The position numbers and the translations under genes were made by a program. 64,000 nt of DNA from positions 266,692,192 through 266,756,191 of the forward strand of contig NC_057807.1 of assembly GCF_018294505.1 (NCBI RefSeq), given 5' to 3'. The notes below the pieces were generated by a model that worked only from the letters and a program-made list of their open reading frames with translations, searched no databases and was not told the origin of the DNA. Source of the DNA: Triticum aestivum. Lineage: Eukaryota; Streptophyta; Magnoliopsida; Poales; Poaceae. Position 1 is the stretch's first letter. The number at the start of each line of letters is the position of its first letter. Positions 47,227 to 58,505 of this stretch are shown piece by piece.

Positions 47227-47782
47227 AGTCTGTCACGACCGGTTTTCCGGGTAATAAATTTCCAGAAAAGACCGTCATGCTCATCAGCCCCAGGATTACT
47301 GTTAGCTGATGAGGCTCCAACTTGATACAGAAATTCCAAGCAGAATACAAAATATGTAGTACAAGACCATTCTGGCCTGTGAGTACAACAAATGGTTTCT
47401 AGTGGTTGATGGCGGAAGCGGTTTGTGGAACATCAGTGTCTATGGGACTCCATTTCCCACGGGAACAGCTGACCAGGTTAACTCCTATCTTCGCGAGGCT
47501 GCTATCTCCATTACTTAGGTTCTGGGGCTGTCATCGCGTCGCTCCTCTTCGTGTAAGAAAATCTGGCCAAGACAATAGCCAGGGACAAGCCAGTGAGTAC
47601 TTTGAATGTACTCGCAAACATTATGAACACAGGTATAATATAACAATGATGTGCTGAAAATATTTTATGCTCATGACGACAGTCACAAAAGATAAATAAA
47701 TCTCTAATGCGTGCAAGCAAGTTATTTATAAAATTGCAATAACATAGTAGTATTAAAATTTATGAAATAAATAACAAGCAAA

Positions 47783-48380
47783 GCCACAGTCGGGCGTCTT
47801 AGCGACACCACATAAAGGGCTTTAAAAGAAATGCCACAGTCGGGCGTCTGAGCGACACCACATAAAGGGCTTTAAAAGAAATGCCACAGTCGGGCGTCTG
47901 AGCGACACCACATAAAGGGCTTTAAAATAAATGCCATAGTCGGGCATCTGAGCGACACCACATAAAGGGCTTTAAAATAAATGCCATAGTCGGGCGTCTG
48001 AGCGACACCACATAAAGGGCTTTAAAATAAATGCCACAGTCGGGCGTCTGAGCGACACCACATAAAGGGGCTTTAAAAGAAATGCCACAGTCGGGCGTCT
48101 GAGCGACACCTCATAAAGGGCTTTAAAAGAAATGCCACAGTCGGGCGTCTGAGCGACACCACATAAAGGGCTTTAAAAGAAATGCCACAGTTGGGCGTCT
48201 GAGCGACACCACATAAAGGGCTTTAAAAGAAATGCCACAGTCGGGCGTCTGAGCGACACCACACAAAGGGCTTTAAAAGAAATGCCACAGTCGGGCGTCT
48301 GAGCGACACCACATAAAGGGCTTTAAAAGAAATGCCACAGTCGGGCGTCTGAGCGACACCACACAAAGGGCTTTAAAATA
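47783..48380. repeat. 50-bp satellite-like array in the right LARD LTR (12 units)
   Basis: Same unit as 41076-41626, one copy more. The 51-bp unit and the first unit (cttagcg) are conserved in both LTRs, so the array predates insertion and has since changed by one unit. Confidence 0.95.
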
Positions 48381-50276
48381 AACAATCATAGTGAATATCC
48401 CAGAGGTAGAACCATCCCAGAGATACTCGATATTAACAATAATATCACGGTTTAGTCAACAATAATAATAATCATAGTTATCACAAGTCACAAGTAGTAA
48501 TTCCAGTTCTGGTTAACAGTTTCACCTCCGAAGACCGACGCTAAGACCGACACTTGACCCATCCAAGACTGTAATCCTTAACCATGGACACGGCTATTCG
48601 AATAGGTTTAATCTCTGCAGAGGGTGTACTCTTTACCCACGAGTAACAGATTTCTTTAGTCCATCGGGGCTAATTCCGTCTACGGTCATTTTGTTGAAAA
48701 CACACCTAACTTGCACACACCAGCTTAACTCACACGTGTCTGGAATCACCCATGACACCTGTTAAGCAAACTCTAAGTGGGGAGGCTACAACCTCGCGTA
48801 GCATGGGATCAAATTTATATCGCGCGCTCTAAGGGGTGGCCTCCCCTCTCGGTCCCAACCGGAAACACCCATGCCCCCGGACCAGGTGGCCTGCCTACCA
48901 GCTACAACCGGTATCTTCCACCATGGCCTCTCTGTACGGTGTGTGCTAGAAAGAGGTTGACAACTTACTGAACCGTACTCTACTTGCTGTAGAGACGAGT
49001 GGTAGTACGAAACAAGTATGGGGGTTACTGGCACAAGACTCGATCTACGGTCGACTCAGGAGGTTTAAGTATTCCCTGCATGATTAGCATGACGAATATA
49101 TTTCAACCAACAGAGTCACCGCTCATATCACCTTGCCATGCCATACCAGACATAACCGTCCCGACGGAGACCGGCGACAAACTCATGCCTACCCAAGGTA
49201 GAGGTTTTCCCGGGTTCCTGCCGGTATGCATGCAAGGCACATGAGGGTGATTATCATCACAAGTGTGTCCATTCCCAACAGCATGGAAATCAATAACATG
49301 CACCCATGCATATGATCATATCACATGAAATAACAAGTTTCTCCAAAGTGAGGTGATGTTATGAACGTGTCATCGAACACACAAAAATATTATGCCGGGG
49401 TTCAGAATGCTTGCCTTCAATTTGTGGAAAGGCAGGGTGCGCTCCAAAACTTGAAACATTTCTCCTCTCTTCAAAAAATCCTATTTTAGCAATATAAAAG
49501 AATTAACACACAAAATAAAAACAGCACCAAAAGTTGTTCTGAATTTTTTTCAAATAAATCTTAAAATAAACTAGGTGAAATTTGAGAGAGGTAGGAAAAA
49601 GAATCATTTCATTTGGAGTTGTATTTAAAAAGATATAACCAGTCAAAGTTTTGGTCAAATTCTGTTTTTTAAAAATAAAACAAAAGAAAACGTTTCAGCC
49701 ACGAATACGCTTTCGAAGCGGGAGAAACGTACTGGGGTGGATTACGCCTTCACTTAAACACGTGGACGGCGCGGTGAGACACTGACAGTGGGTCCCGGGG
49801 GCCCACTAGTCAGGTTTGCCTATTTCTTTTTCCCCCTTCTTTCTCTGTCCCGAGCGGAGGCGGAGCTCCGGCGATCGTTGCCGGCGACTGGCGGCTCCTC
49901 GCGGGGCCCCGAGGGCGGGGATGGATCCGCCACTCCAAGGCGGTCCTCCCGGTGGTCGCCAGGCCGGTGGGGACGGAGGGAGTTGCCGGCGGCGAGCTTC
50001 GCGACGGAGGAGGCTTCGGTGGCAGAGTGGTTTTGGGGCGAATGTGGTTCCCGATCAAAATCGAGTAGGGGGTTGGGTTCCTGGAAGGAAGGAGGTGTTC
50101 TTGGTGAAGAGAAATGGGAGGGAGAGGCCCTGGTGGCACTGGAAGAGCTGGGGCCATGGCGGCGGTCGCTGCTGCCGGAGGTGGGGAAGATGACCTCCCC
50201 GGGTCGATTGGCTGCCCCAAGAGGTCCTAGGGGATGGCTTAAGAGTCGCCTGCGTGCTCGGAAGGTTTCGGGGTGT

Positions 50277-50286
50277 CCTTTTATAG
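50277..50286 (-). promoter_or_regulatory. TATA box of the LARD 5' LTR
   Basis: Minus strand CTATAAAAGG in a GC-rich context. The predicted start is near 50247, so the leader would include the whole 50-bp array. Confidence 0.6.
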
Positions 50287-51718
50287 CGCGACGAGGTCGG
50301 TTCCGCGGCGGTGGATGAGGACGCCGGCGAACCGCCCCTCTGTAGCTTGCATGGCGTTGTGGCGGCGACGAACGCTAGCGGACACGCCTGCGGATGAGTT
50401 CGGGCTGTGCCAGGGGCCAGGTGGCGAGCCGGGGTGGCTTGGGCGGCGCTGAACGGAGCAGAGGCTGTCGGCCGACGCTGGCGTGCCACCAAAAGTGCTC
50501 TGGCGGTGGCGCTGTAGGGTGCCAGGGCGGGCTGGCGTGTAGTGGTGAGGCGGGGAGTGCGTGGCAGCTAGCTGCAGGTGGTCACGAGTCGGAACGGGTG
50601 CGGGGTGAGACGCGGCGGCTCGGTTGCACGCGTGCGCCAAACGCACGCTCTGCTCGCGCTATGGGCGTGCACGGGACGTGCTTGAAGAAATGCCAGTGCA
50701 TGCTGCAGAGCTTGGGTTAGGCTGGAACTTAACAGATACAGGCCAGGAGCCACTGGGAGTCTAGTGGACATGTTAGTTCTATTATGGGTGCAAGCTCCCA
50801 GTGCAATGTCAAAAGTCATGTCAAAACAGATCATGCCCATAAGGTGTTTGACAAAATGCTGAGGGCACTTAGGCATTTCTTGGGGTGGCCAAATCCTCCA
50901 GATCAGGGTCTCCTTAGATGCAAGAGAGAGTGGCGAGGTTAGTTTGTGAAAAGCACAAACTTGTTAGTGCAAGTTTTGCAAAACTACAATTCTGGACAGG
51001 AAATAAATGACATTATTTCATGAACCAAAATTAATCCAATGGGTGCATGCTCCTGGATTTAGGGGTTTGGTAGGGCTGTCTACAGGTAGGAGAAAACACA
51101 AGATCTTTGGAGCAAAATTAAATAGGGTTGCAGTAGAAATCACAAGGCTGGACCAGAATGAAAAAGAGGATGATTCACTCAATTTTTTCAAAGAACATAA
51201 ATAGGTTTTTGCACAAAGTGGAATAATATGCTCCTACTGACCTCCCCTAATTTTGGTAGAAGTTTTAAATAAATATTTAAATAGGTTGTAGTGTAAAATT
51301 GCTCTCTGGACCAGAGAAGAAAATTGGGTGTAGAGCTCAAAATATGCAATGAATTAAATATATTATTGCACAAAAGTGATTTAGAGACATCACATGACAT
51401 CTCCAAATTTTGGTTGGATTTTTAGATAAATATATCAAAAGGTTGTAGTTCAAAAAGAGCTCCAAATTTTAAAACAACTCATTTTGATGAATAAAGTTCA
51501 GGGTGAAATAATTTTATAAATAAATCTCCTGATTGAGAGATGTTTTTAAATGAGAGGGAAAATAAGTCCAATATGTTTTGGAAGGATCCACTTGGGAAAA
51601 CTCCTTAATATTAAAAGAAAAGTTTTGAAATCAACAGGGATATTCTTGCAGGCAAAAATTTTAAACTCTTGGTAAAATTTTAATAACTAAAACCTGGTTA
51701 AATTTTTGGGGTGTTACA

Positions 51719-52489
51719 CGGTGCGGCCTGTGCGGTAGCACAACCGGCCACGGGAGGCGGGAGTAGGCAGTCCCACCGGAGCTGGTTTGGGCGGCTGGAG
51801 CAAGAAGATCAGATACTGAAGAAGCGACACGGCCGTTGGATTAACATCCAACGGTCACTGCTGCTAGAATCGTTTGTGGACTAAGTTGACAAAGCCAAAG
51901 TACACGTCAACCTAGTAGACCCACAAGTCAGCCTCCAAATCTGTCCCAAACAGCATACAGCCCGAATTTTCTAGCCGGATTCAAATTAATTTTAAATCTA
52001 AATATACCTTAATTTAAATTCAATGAAATTTTACTCGCACAAAAACAATGAAATTTAAAATATCAAAATCCGAAAGAAAATAGTATTTGGGAACTAATTG
52101 CCTGTTTGCTGTATTTTTTTCATTTTACACCCCATTTATTATTACTTATAGCCCATTTCTTATTACTTGTAGCCCATTTCTTATTACTTGTAGCCCATTT
52201 CTTATTACTTATAGCCCATTTTTATTACTTATAGCCCATTTTCTAGGCAAAATGCATCCCTCCTCGTCTTGAAAGATTTCCGGCCCAGCAGGGCGTAGAA
52301 AAGCAAGTAGGCCTATGTTGGTTATTCTGCAAAAAACAAAATAGTTGGCTAGCCATTTTTCAGAAAGGAAAAAAACAAACTGGGCTGGTCATGTGCTAAA
52401 CATATGAAATAGAAGCCTGGGCTAGACGGGCCACGGGTCCCGCACAACCCAGTTGATACCCTTCTCCGTGCCGAAAAAACAAAATTACT
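51719..52489. mobile_element. CACTA subterminal DNA right of the LARD
   Basis: It begins with the second CGGTG and completes the macro-repeat interrupted at 40523 (gcacaaccggccacgggaggc, ggctggagcaagaagatcaga). It then becomes AT-rich and includes a 21-bp tandem repeat and a T-rich piece. No gene is seen. Confidence 0.7.
52128..52246. repeat. 21-bp tandem repeat
   Basis: Five to six units of AGCCCATTTCTTATTACTT(G/A)T, with a shortened unit (cccatttttattac) near 52216. Confidence 0.9.
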
Positions 52490-52589
52490 GCGCGCATTGC
52501 TGGGTCCCTACTGTCATCCTCACCATGTACAGTCATCTCCTTATTCCTCTCGGTTGGTGACCATGTTGACAACACTGGAGGGCGGCGCC

Positions 52590-53432
52590 ATGGCAAGCGC
52601 GAAGGACGATGGTGAGGCCTCGGACGGGAACGAACAGGAGCCGGGGAAGATCATAGCCAGCCGTGGGAGGCGAGAGCAGGCGGTACCGCCGATGCTGGTT
52701 TGGCTTCTCTACTTACTCTGCCTAGCATCAGAAGCTCTGGCCACAGCAACCATGTCTGCTGGCTGCTCGTCCACCTGCTCTTCAGCAGGCAACAACCAGA
52801 TATGCGCCAAGTCGCCACCCGTACCATCGCCTGTGGGTCTCATCACACCCCCGCCAGCACGCGCATCGCACCCGATTGCTCATGGCAACCCGCTGCCGTT
52901 GGTGTGGTGCCACTGCTGCAAATCACGCAGAGTCATCCGTCGCATCTCAACCACAATCCACAACCCTGGCCGAGTCTTCTACAAATGCCCGAATCATGGG
53001 GTAATAATATGTTTAAGTGTTGTTCTGCTGCTTTCAGTTGCTGATTTTTTTAATAGTTTGGTTGATGATCTTCCAATTTGATTCATGCAGAAAAGGGAAG
53101 ATTCGTGTGATTTGTATTTTTGGGAAGTTGCTGATGTGGGGGAATGCAACTACGTTGATTATTTGGTTAGCCGAGGAATCCCTATACCAGCAGGTTGGGG
53201 TGTTGGACAAGTAACTGAAGGAACGGCAAAAGAGGAAGATGCAGAGCAGAAGGTTAAAGATGCAGTTCCTCTGATCATGACCAAGCAACAGCTGCTGAAC
53301 GACCTTGACAGCAATGAGGAGATGAAAGAGCTTGTGAAGATAATGGGCAAAATCGATGTGCTTTGTAGGATGATTGTCTCTTTATTTGCAGTGTATGCAT
53401 CACTCGTGATGTATTTAGTGGATACGAAATGA
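52590..53432 (+). CDS. GRF zinc-finger membrane protein gene of the CACTA element
   Basis: Two exons, 52590-53000 and 53091-53432, joined by a 90-base intron with GT and an ATGCAG acceptor, give 250 residues. The start chosen has a good context (gcgccATGG); an upstream in-frame ATG at 52497 lies in repeat-derived sequence. The GRF finger is completed only by splicing: C107, C110, C133 and C143, with N-P-G-R-V-F-Y-K-C-P between and Y-F-W after. A hydrophobic stretch lies at about 36-54, a charged helical region (E-E-M-K-E-L-V-K) at about 205-225, and a C-terminal hydrophobic helix at about 227-246 before D-T-K. GRF proteins with a C-terminal membrane helix are very common in Triticeae repeats. 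No frameshift or stop, so it may be expressed. Role unknown. Confidence 0.65.
53001..53090 (+). other. Intron of the GRF zinc-finger gene
   Basis: The sequence GGG|GTAATA starts it and CATGCAG|AAA ends it, with a T-rich tract (gattttttt) and a possible branch region before the acceptor. Joining the exons restores the spacing of the GRF cysteines. Confidence 0.7.
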
Positions 53433-53906
53433 GCACTTTGCTGAAACTAGTAATGAATGAAACCTGTGTAGCAGGCTGGGCGTAGTCTTGCGAACATCTA
53501 ATGATTTCTATTAACGGAAATCAGGGGTATCCCCTTTTGCTCATATAAATAAATAGATAGCAGAGGCCCTGTCGGGTCAGCTTTGTTCTCATTCGAAGAC
53601 GTCGAGCAAATTGCAGTCCAACAACAAACTATGTCATCAAATTCAAGTTTCACAGCCAAATATGAGTACGACTAAACAACAATGTCATCGTGTTTTAGTT
53701 GTCATACAATCACCAAACACAAATCAGCATTCATAACAAGTGATGTTCTCACAGCAAAATACTAAACAACATGTTCATCAGGTTTCAGTTGTCATAGCAA
53801 ACACAATTTCACATAGTAGATAAAAAACGTCTTCTGACAAGAAAATACGACAAAAGCAATGTAATCATCATCGGCAGCATCAGCGTCAACATCTTCGCCA
53901 TGTGTA
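53433..53906. other. Convergent 3' region between GRF and transposase genes
   Basis: 474 bp with no ORF. The two genes read towards each other here. Both 3' UTRs must fall in this stretch. Confidence 0.6.
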
Positions 53907-56900
53907 TCAGTCTGAATCGTAATTCCCCACGGTGTCATCTTCTTCTTCGTCCTCAACGTCCTCGAATGTTGGCTTCTTCTTGATCAACTCTTGTATGTCC
54001 ATAGCACGACAGACAATCTTTTCGCCGGCGTCATTGACGTGATGGTTCTCAAAGATATTAGGAACATCTGTGTTATCTTGTACATCAGGAGCAGTGTAAG
54101 CATCATCTTGTTGTGCAACTTCATTAAACAAATTCCTCTGCTCAAACCTTTGCAATGCTCTCCAGTCATTGCTACGTGCAAATGTGTCTTCCAAGAAAAA
54201 TATCTGTGTTGCTTGATTTGCCAAAATAAAAGGCTCGTTTGTCTAGTACGCCACCTTGACATTGATGGATTTGAAATAATCATCAGCTCTGGGTTTTGCG
54301 ATCCTGGAAAACAGGTTATACCAACGACAGCACAACAGAACCACACACCGATGATCCTCGAAACTGGAGATATACTGCAACTGAACAATGTCTGTTATGT
54401 TAGCATACATTTCAGTTGTCTCTTTGTCATAAGTATCCGTGCTCATGATGGCACTGTTTTGTGTCTTCCTGCCTTCGTCTCGTGCAAGGGTGTTGTAGCG
54501 CACATCTCCAACAACGCAAGATTCATAATGTCTTACCCGAGTATCAGGACCCATTGCTAGTGAGTAAAGGGCATCATCAACTGCCTGCCCATCCTCCCGC
54601 ATCTTCTTAACCTATGGTTAGAAAATAGACAAGCTGATCATCTTATGTACTCAATATATTAAAAAAACTAACAGTGCACTTCAAAAGCTTACATGGTTCT
54701 TGAACAATTTCGCAAATCCTGCCATAACCAGTTTGTCAATGTTTCTTGGATTTTGCGGTAGTAACTCCTCTTTGTAGATGCTGCACAACATAGTGAACGC
54801 GTCAAACATCTAAATATATAAGAATGTGCTGCAAGTTTAGTAGATTACGATGTATAAGCTGCAGTACTGCACTTACTTGATATAAGGTAGTATCTCAGGA
54901 CAGTTATTCAACACATACCAAACCATTTTGTCCAAGTCTTTAGGTTTGTCCTCTTGTCAACTCTTCCTTGTAACTCGAACAGAATAATCGAAAACATTGA
55001 GCCCGAGATTGTCTTCACCCACCTCTTTGCTAAGCTGATCAGCTGTTTCAATGTATTTTGAGCAGAATGTCAACGCTTCTGTAGCAATGTAGGCCTCTGC
55101 AATGGAACCCTCGGGTCTAGCTCTGTTCCTAACATAGCCCTTGAAAGTGCCTAGCCGCCTTTCAATAGGGTACATCCAGCCATACTGTACTGGACCTCTA
55201 AGTAGTGCCTCATCAGGTAGATGAACAACCAAATGCACCATCACATCAAAGAAGGATGGAGGACATATCTTCTCTAGGTCGCATAGGATAGTTGGTATCT
55301 TGTCTCTAAGACGCTCCAAAGCATCTATCCTGATATTTCTACTGCAGAGTTCCCTGAAGAATTGTCCCAACTCTGCAACTGCTATGTATAAGTCAGGGCG
55401 GCCCAATCCTCTAAGGATAATAGGTAAAACCCTTTGAAGTAGAACGTGGCAGTCATGAGTTTTCAACCCTTGTACCTTGTTTCCATCTGCACTGACTCTC
55501 CTTTCAGGGTTGGAAGCAAATCCATGTGGGAATCTCACACATGACAGGACCTCGCAGAATTCTTTTCTTTTTACCTTGTCCAAGACGTACACAGCTGGTG
55601 CCATATCTCGTGGTTTACCTTCATCTTGCACCTGCAAATCCTTTCTGATACCCAGGTGTGTCAAATCAGTCCTAGATTTTAAGGTATCTTTCATCTTGCC
55701 TTCAATGTTAAGAAGTGTGCCGATAATGCTGTCACATATATTTTTCTCGATGTGCATCACATCAAGATTATGCCGCAAATCCAAATCTTTCCAATACTCC
55801 AAGTCCCACAAAGTGGACCTGCGGTAAACAATAATCTCTCTTCTACCGTGCCACGCTTCCTTTTCCGCTACCATTACCAGGATGGTTTCCTGGTGTAATA
55901 TGCCTGACCTTCTCTAATTCCACTTGCAACTCATTGGCGGTGAGCCTCTTTGGCGCATCACGGTTTTCATGCTTTGCATTGAACACATGTCTTCGGTATT
56001 TTCTAGGATGCGGCTTGTCCTTGGCAAGGAAACGGCGGTGTCCAATGTAACAGATCTTGCTAAGTAGTGCGTATGACAGCGGATTCCTGTCATAGCGAAC
56101 ACATGCATTGTAACCATGTGTCGTTTGCCCTGACATAGTGCCCAAAGCCGGATAATCATGGATGCACCAAATTACAACAGCACGCAGAAAGAAATCAGCT
56201 GGTGGGCTGCTATATAGGTCTCGAGTGAGAACACCCTTCCATAGCTGTTGAAGTTCCTCCACAAGAGGCTCCATGAACAAATTGAAATCCTTTCCAGGAC
56301 TTTTTGGACCTGGGATGAGCAAGGCCATCATGTAGTTTGATTCTTTGGTGCAGACATTTGGAGGCATGTTGTAAGGGATAACAAGCACTGGCCACATGCT
56401 ATATGTGGCGCTCTGGTGGCCAAATGGGTTAAATCCATCTGAAGCTAAGCCAAGTATAATGTTTCTCGGGTCAGCAGCAAACTCTTTGTGTTTATCATTG
56501 AAGCTTTTCCACTCACTACCATGAGATGGATGGCTCATTACATTCTGATCTCTGTACTCCTGGTTCCTAGAATGCCACAGTACATCCTCTCTTGTTTCAG
56601 CATCATGAAACAACCTCTGCAATCTTGGTGTAATTGGAAAATGTCTCAGAACATTATGAGGAACCCTCTTCACATCATCGCCATCTTTCCATCTTGATGA
56701 TTTGCATTTCGGGCATTCACTTAAGTTGGCATAAATCCTTCCGGAATAGAACACAATTATTCTTACAAACATGGATCATATCATATCCAATTCCAACTGC
56801 ACGAAGGAAATTCTTCATTTTACAGTAGGTGTGTGGCAGCTCAGACGCATCTGGGAAAGATTTGCGGAAAGCAGCCAACATCACATCGAATGATTTGTTG

Positions 56901-57427
56901 GTCATCCGCTCAGATGTCTTCACCTGAAGAAAGGTGACCATAGCTGAGAATACTGACAGCTTATTTCTTGGGGTGACAGCAACATTGCATTGTTCCAACA
57001 TGCGGGCCCACCGTTTTTCTTCTGCAGGTGAAAGTTCACGGAATGCACGAGCATTTCGTAGCATTGTTTCAATGTTGGTCAAACTCACTAGCTCCGCCAC
57101 CACCACCTCCTCCTCCTCCTCTTCCACCTGAGCATCAGGAAGATCAAGATGGTGATCTGTTGCTTCCACGTAGTCAATAACATTGACGTTCACAGCTTCA
57201 CCATGATGAACCCACCTAGTATATGTGACCGACATCCCATACAAGTGTAGATGATTTTGCACAGTTGACTGGGGTCTTGTAACTGAATTCATACAACTGC
57301 TACACGGGCAGAGCACATCTGATTTCGGACCACCGTACTCAGCTCTGATAAAGTTCATGAAGTTTTCAACCCCCTCGACATATGCACCGGAGAATCTTCG
57401 AGCAGAAGTTATCCAAGTCCTGTCCAT
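53907..57427 (-). pseudogene. CACTA (Tnp2-type) transposase, damaged
   Basis: ATG at 57427 opens the transposase-associated N-terminal domain (W-I near residue 5; C-P-C-S-S-C at about 40-45, G-M at about 64). The central Tnp2 catalytic part (56772-55843) follows after a one-base frameshift near 56740, with C-P-K-C, L-G-L-A-S-D-G-F-N-P-F and H-G-Y-N-A-C. A second shift near 55860 leads to D-L-R-H-N-L-D-V-M-H-I-E-K-N and the DUF4218-type block ending at 54957. Introns then separate small exons (about 54950-54890, 54820-54690) from the DUF4216-type C-terminus (54602-53907), broken by TAG 54243 and ending acidic. It cuts at CACTA termini when intact. Lesions are few, so it decayed recently. Confidence 0.82.
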
Positions 57428-58500
57428 CTGTTAGACATACAAATTAGTTCTTCTACTAGATATTACAGGAAAAACATATATGCTTTTTTATGAAGTCCAG
57501 AAAAAAAATACCTAGGTCGATGTCTAAAGCTATGGCAAGATATTTGGACGAGCAAATCTAAGTAACGAAATATATGTAAAGCTAATTCAGCAAACATATT
57601 TGAGTGCTAAATTATGGCAGACTGTTTCAGCAGTCAATGAGGCCGAGCACACAGCCATCGAACTATCGAAGGCCATCGCAGCAACAAAGATCGAGTATAA
57701 AACGGTGTAGAGCTATTTCACCTAACAGATTGGCTACTAGACCATGGCAATCTATGTCACAATAAATATATGGCAGGATATTTTAGCAACTAATCGGCCT
57801 TGGCATGCCATCTTAGCTAAGCAGAGTGAGTGCAGAACAGGGCAAGGAAGCTTCTTAAGCAGAGCATATTGACAGTAAACTACTTCGGCAAACAGTGAGA
57901 TTAACAGCGTCTATCAGCTCACATTCAGCGCTACACCGACATGAACGGGGTCTCAGTCTAGAATGCGCGTACCATGGGAGAAGCTGACCGCCGTGCGTCT
58001 CCATATGAACGTCGCCAGCGCTGGCGGCGCTGACCACCGTGCGCCTCCACAAGAACATAGCCAGAGGTGGCGGCGCGGCTAGAGGACGGCAGTCTACGAG
58101 AGCATACTGTGGGAGCGAGAGGATCGCCGTGCGTCCCCTCGACGAACCGTGGCGCCGACGTATCGGCGCGGCGGGGAGGGCGGCTTTGGCGGAGCGAATG
58201 GAATGGAGGGGGGACGGGGGGAGGGGGGTTTGGGGAATATTTGGCTGAAGGGCGGTTGAATCGAATTTGGGGGGAATTTTTGTGTGTGGGGGGGGGGGAG
58301 GATTTTCGCGCGGTGGGCGGGGGGAGTTTGGCACATGGTCGGTTTCTCCAAGTGCAGTCCCACGTGTCAGTGAAGAGGCAAGCCGAAGCGCGTTCCGTTT
58401 GCGTGAGCCGTGTGCAGGACCGAACGTGTGTGGGGTGCAATGCGACCACCTTTTTCCCTTTTAAACTAGGTGCTTCGCCCCCTAAAAAAATGTTGCTTCG
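57428..58500 (-). promoter_or_regulatory. Upstream region and leader of the transposase gene
   Basis: On the minus strand this runs from GC-rich promoter-like DNA (58450-58000) through a possible untranslated exon ending ctcccatg|gtacgcg near 57975 to an AT-rich possible leader intron up to 57430. Pro/Arg-rich frames at 57855-58449 are by-products of GC content. A poly-G run is at 58290-58299. Confidence 0.4.
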
Positions 58501-58505
58501 TGCGA

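Larger units (their letters stand above)
40524..51718 (-). mobile_element. LARD-like giant-LTR retrotransposon carrying two internal genes
   Basis: An 11.2-kb element on the minus strand: 5' LTR 51718-47231 (4488 bp), primer site 47226-47215, internal domain of 2444 bp with two genes, polypurine tract about 44800-44787, 3' LTR 44786-40524 (4263 bp). LTRs begin TGTAACACCCC and end CGGTCGTGACA in the sense direction. The target duplication CGGTG is perfect. There is no gag, protease, integrase or RT, so it must be moved by another element. Size class resembles LARDs such as Sukkula; the family is not certain. LTRs differ only by scattered substitutions, one satellite unit and one indel of about 190 bp, suggesting a recent insertion. 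Confidence 0.88.
47231..51718 (-). mobile_element. 5' LTR of the LARD-like element
   Basis: 4488 bp. TATA box at 50277-50286 (minus strand), GC-rich segment 49780-50720, 50-bp array at 47783-48380. Sequence 49515-49700, AT-rich, is absent from the left LTR. With the promoter at 50277, the U3 part is about 1.4 kb and the R-U5 part about 3 kb. Confidence 0.9.
36975..58500. mobile_element. CACTA (En/Spm) DNA transposon, right terminus not found
   Basis: The left end CACTACAAAAAAAAGACAC is a canonical CACTA terminus, placed in the 3' LTR with a likely 3-bp target aag at 36972-36974. It is followed by long GC-rich subterminal repeats (37300-40523, 51719-52500), a GRF zinc-finger gene and a Tnp2-type transposase gene on the opposite strand. 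A matching TGTAGTG end is absent up to 64000, and so is the rest of the Copia LTR. The right limit given is where CACTA-like content stops being evident. A LARD-like element (40524-51718) is nested inside. Confidence 0.75.

Noticed and set aside
57855..58449. Pro/Arg-rich ORFs upstream of the transposase
   Set aside because: Two overlapping frames with low complexity; a promoter or untranslated exon explains the region better.
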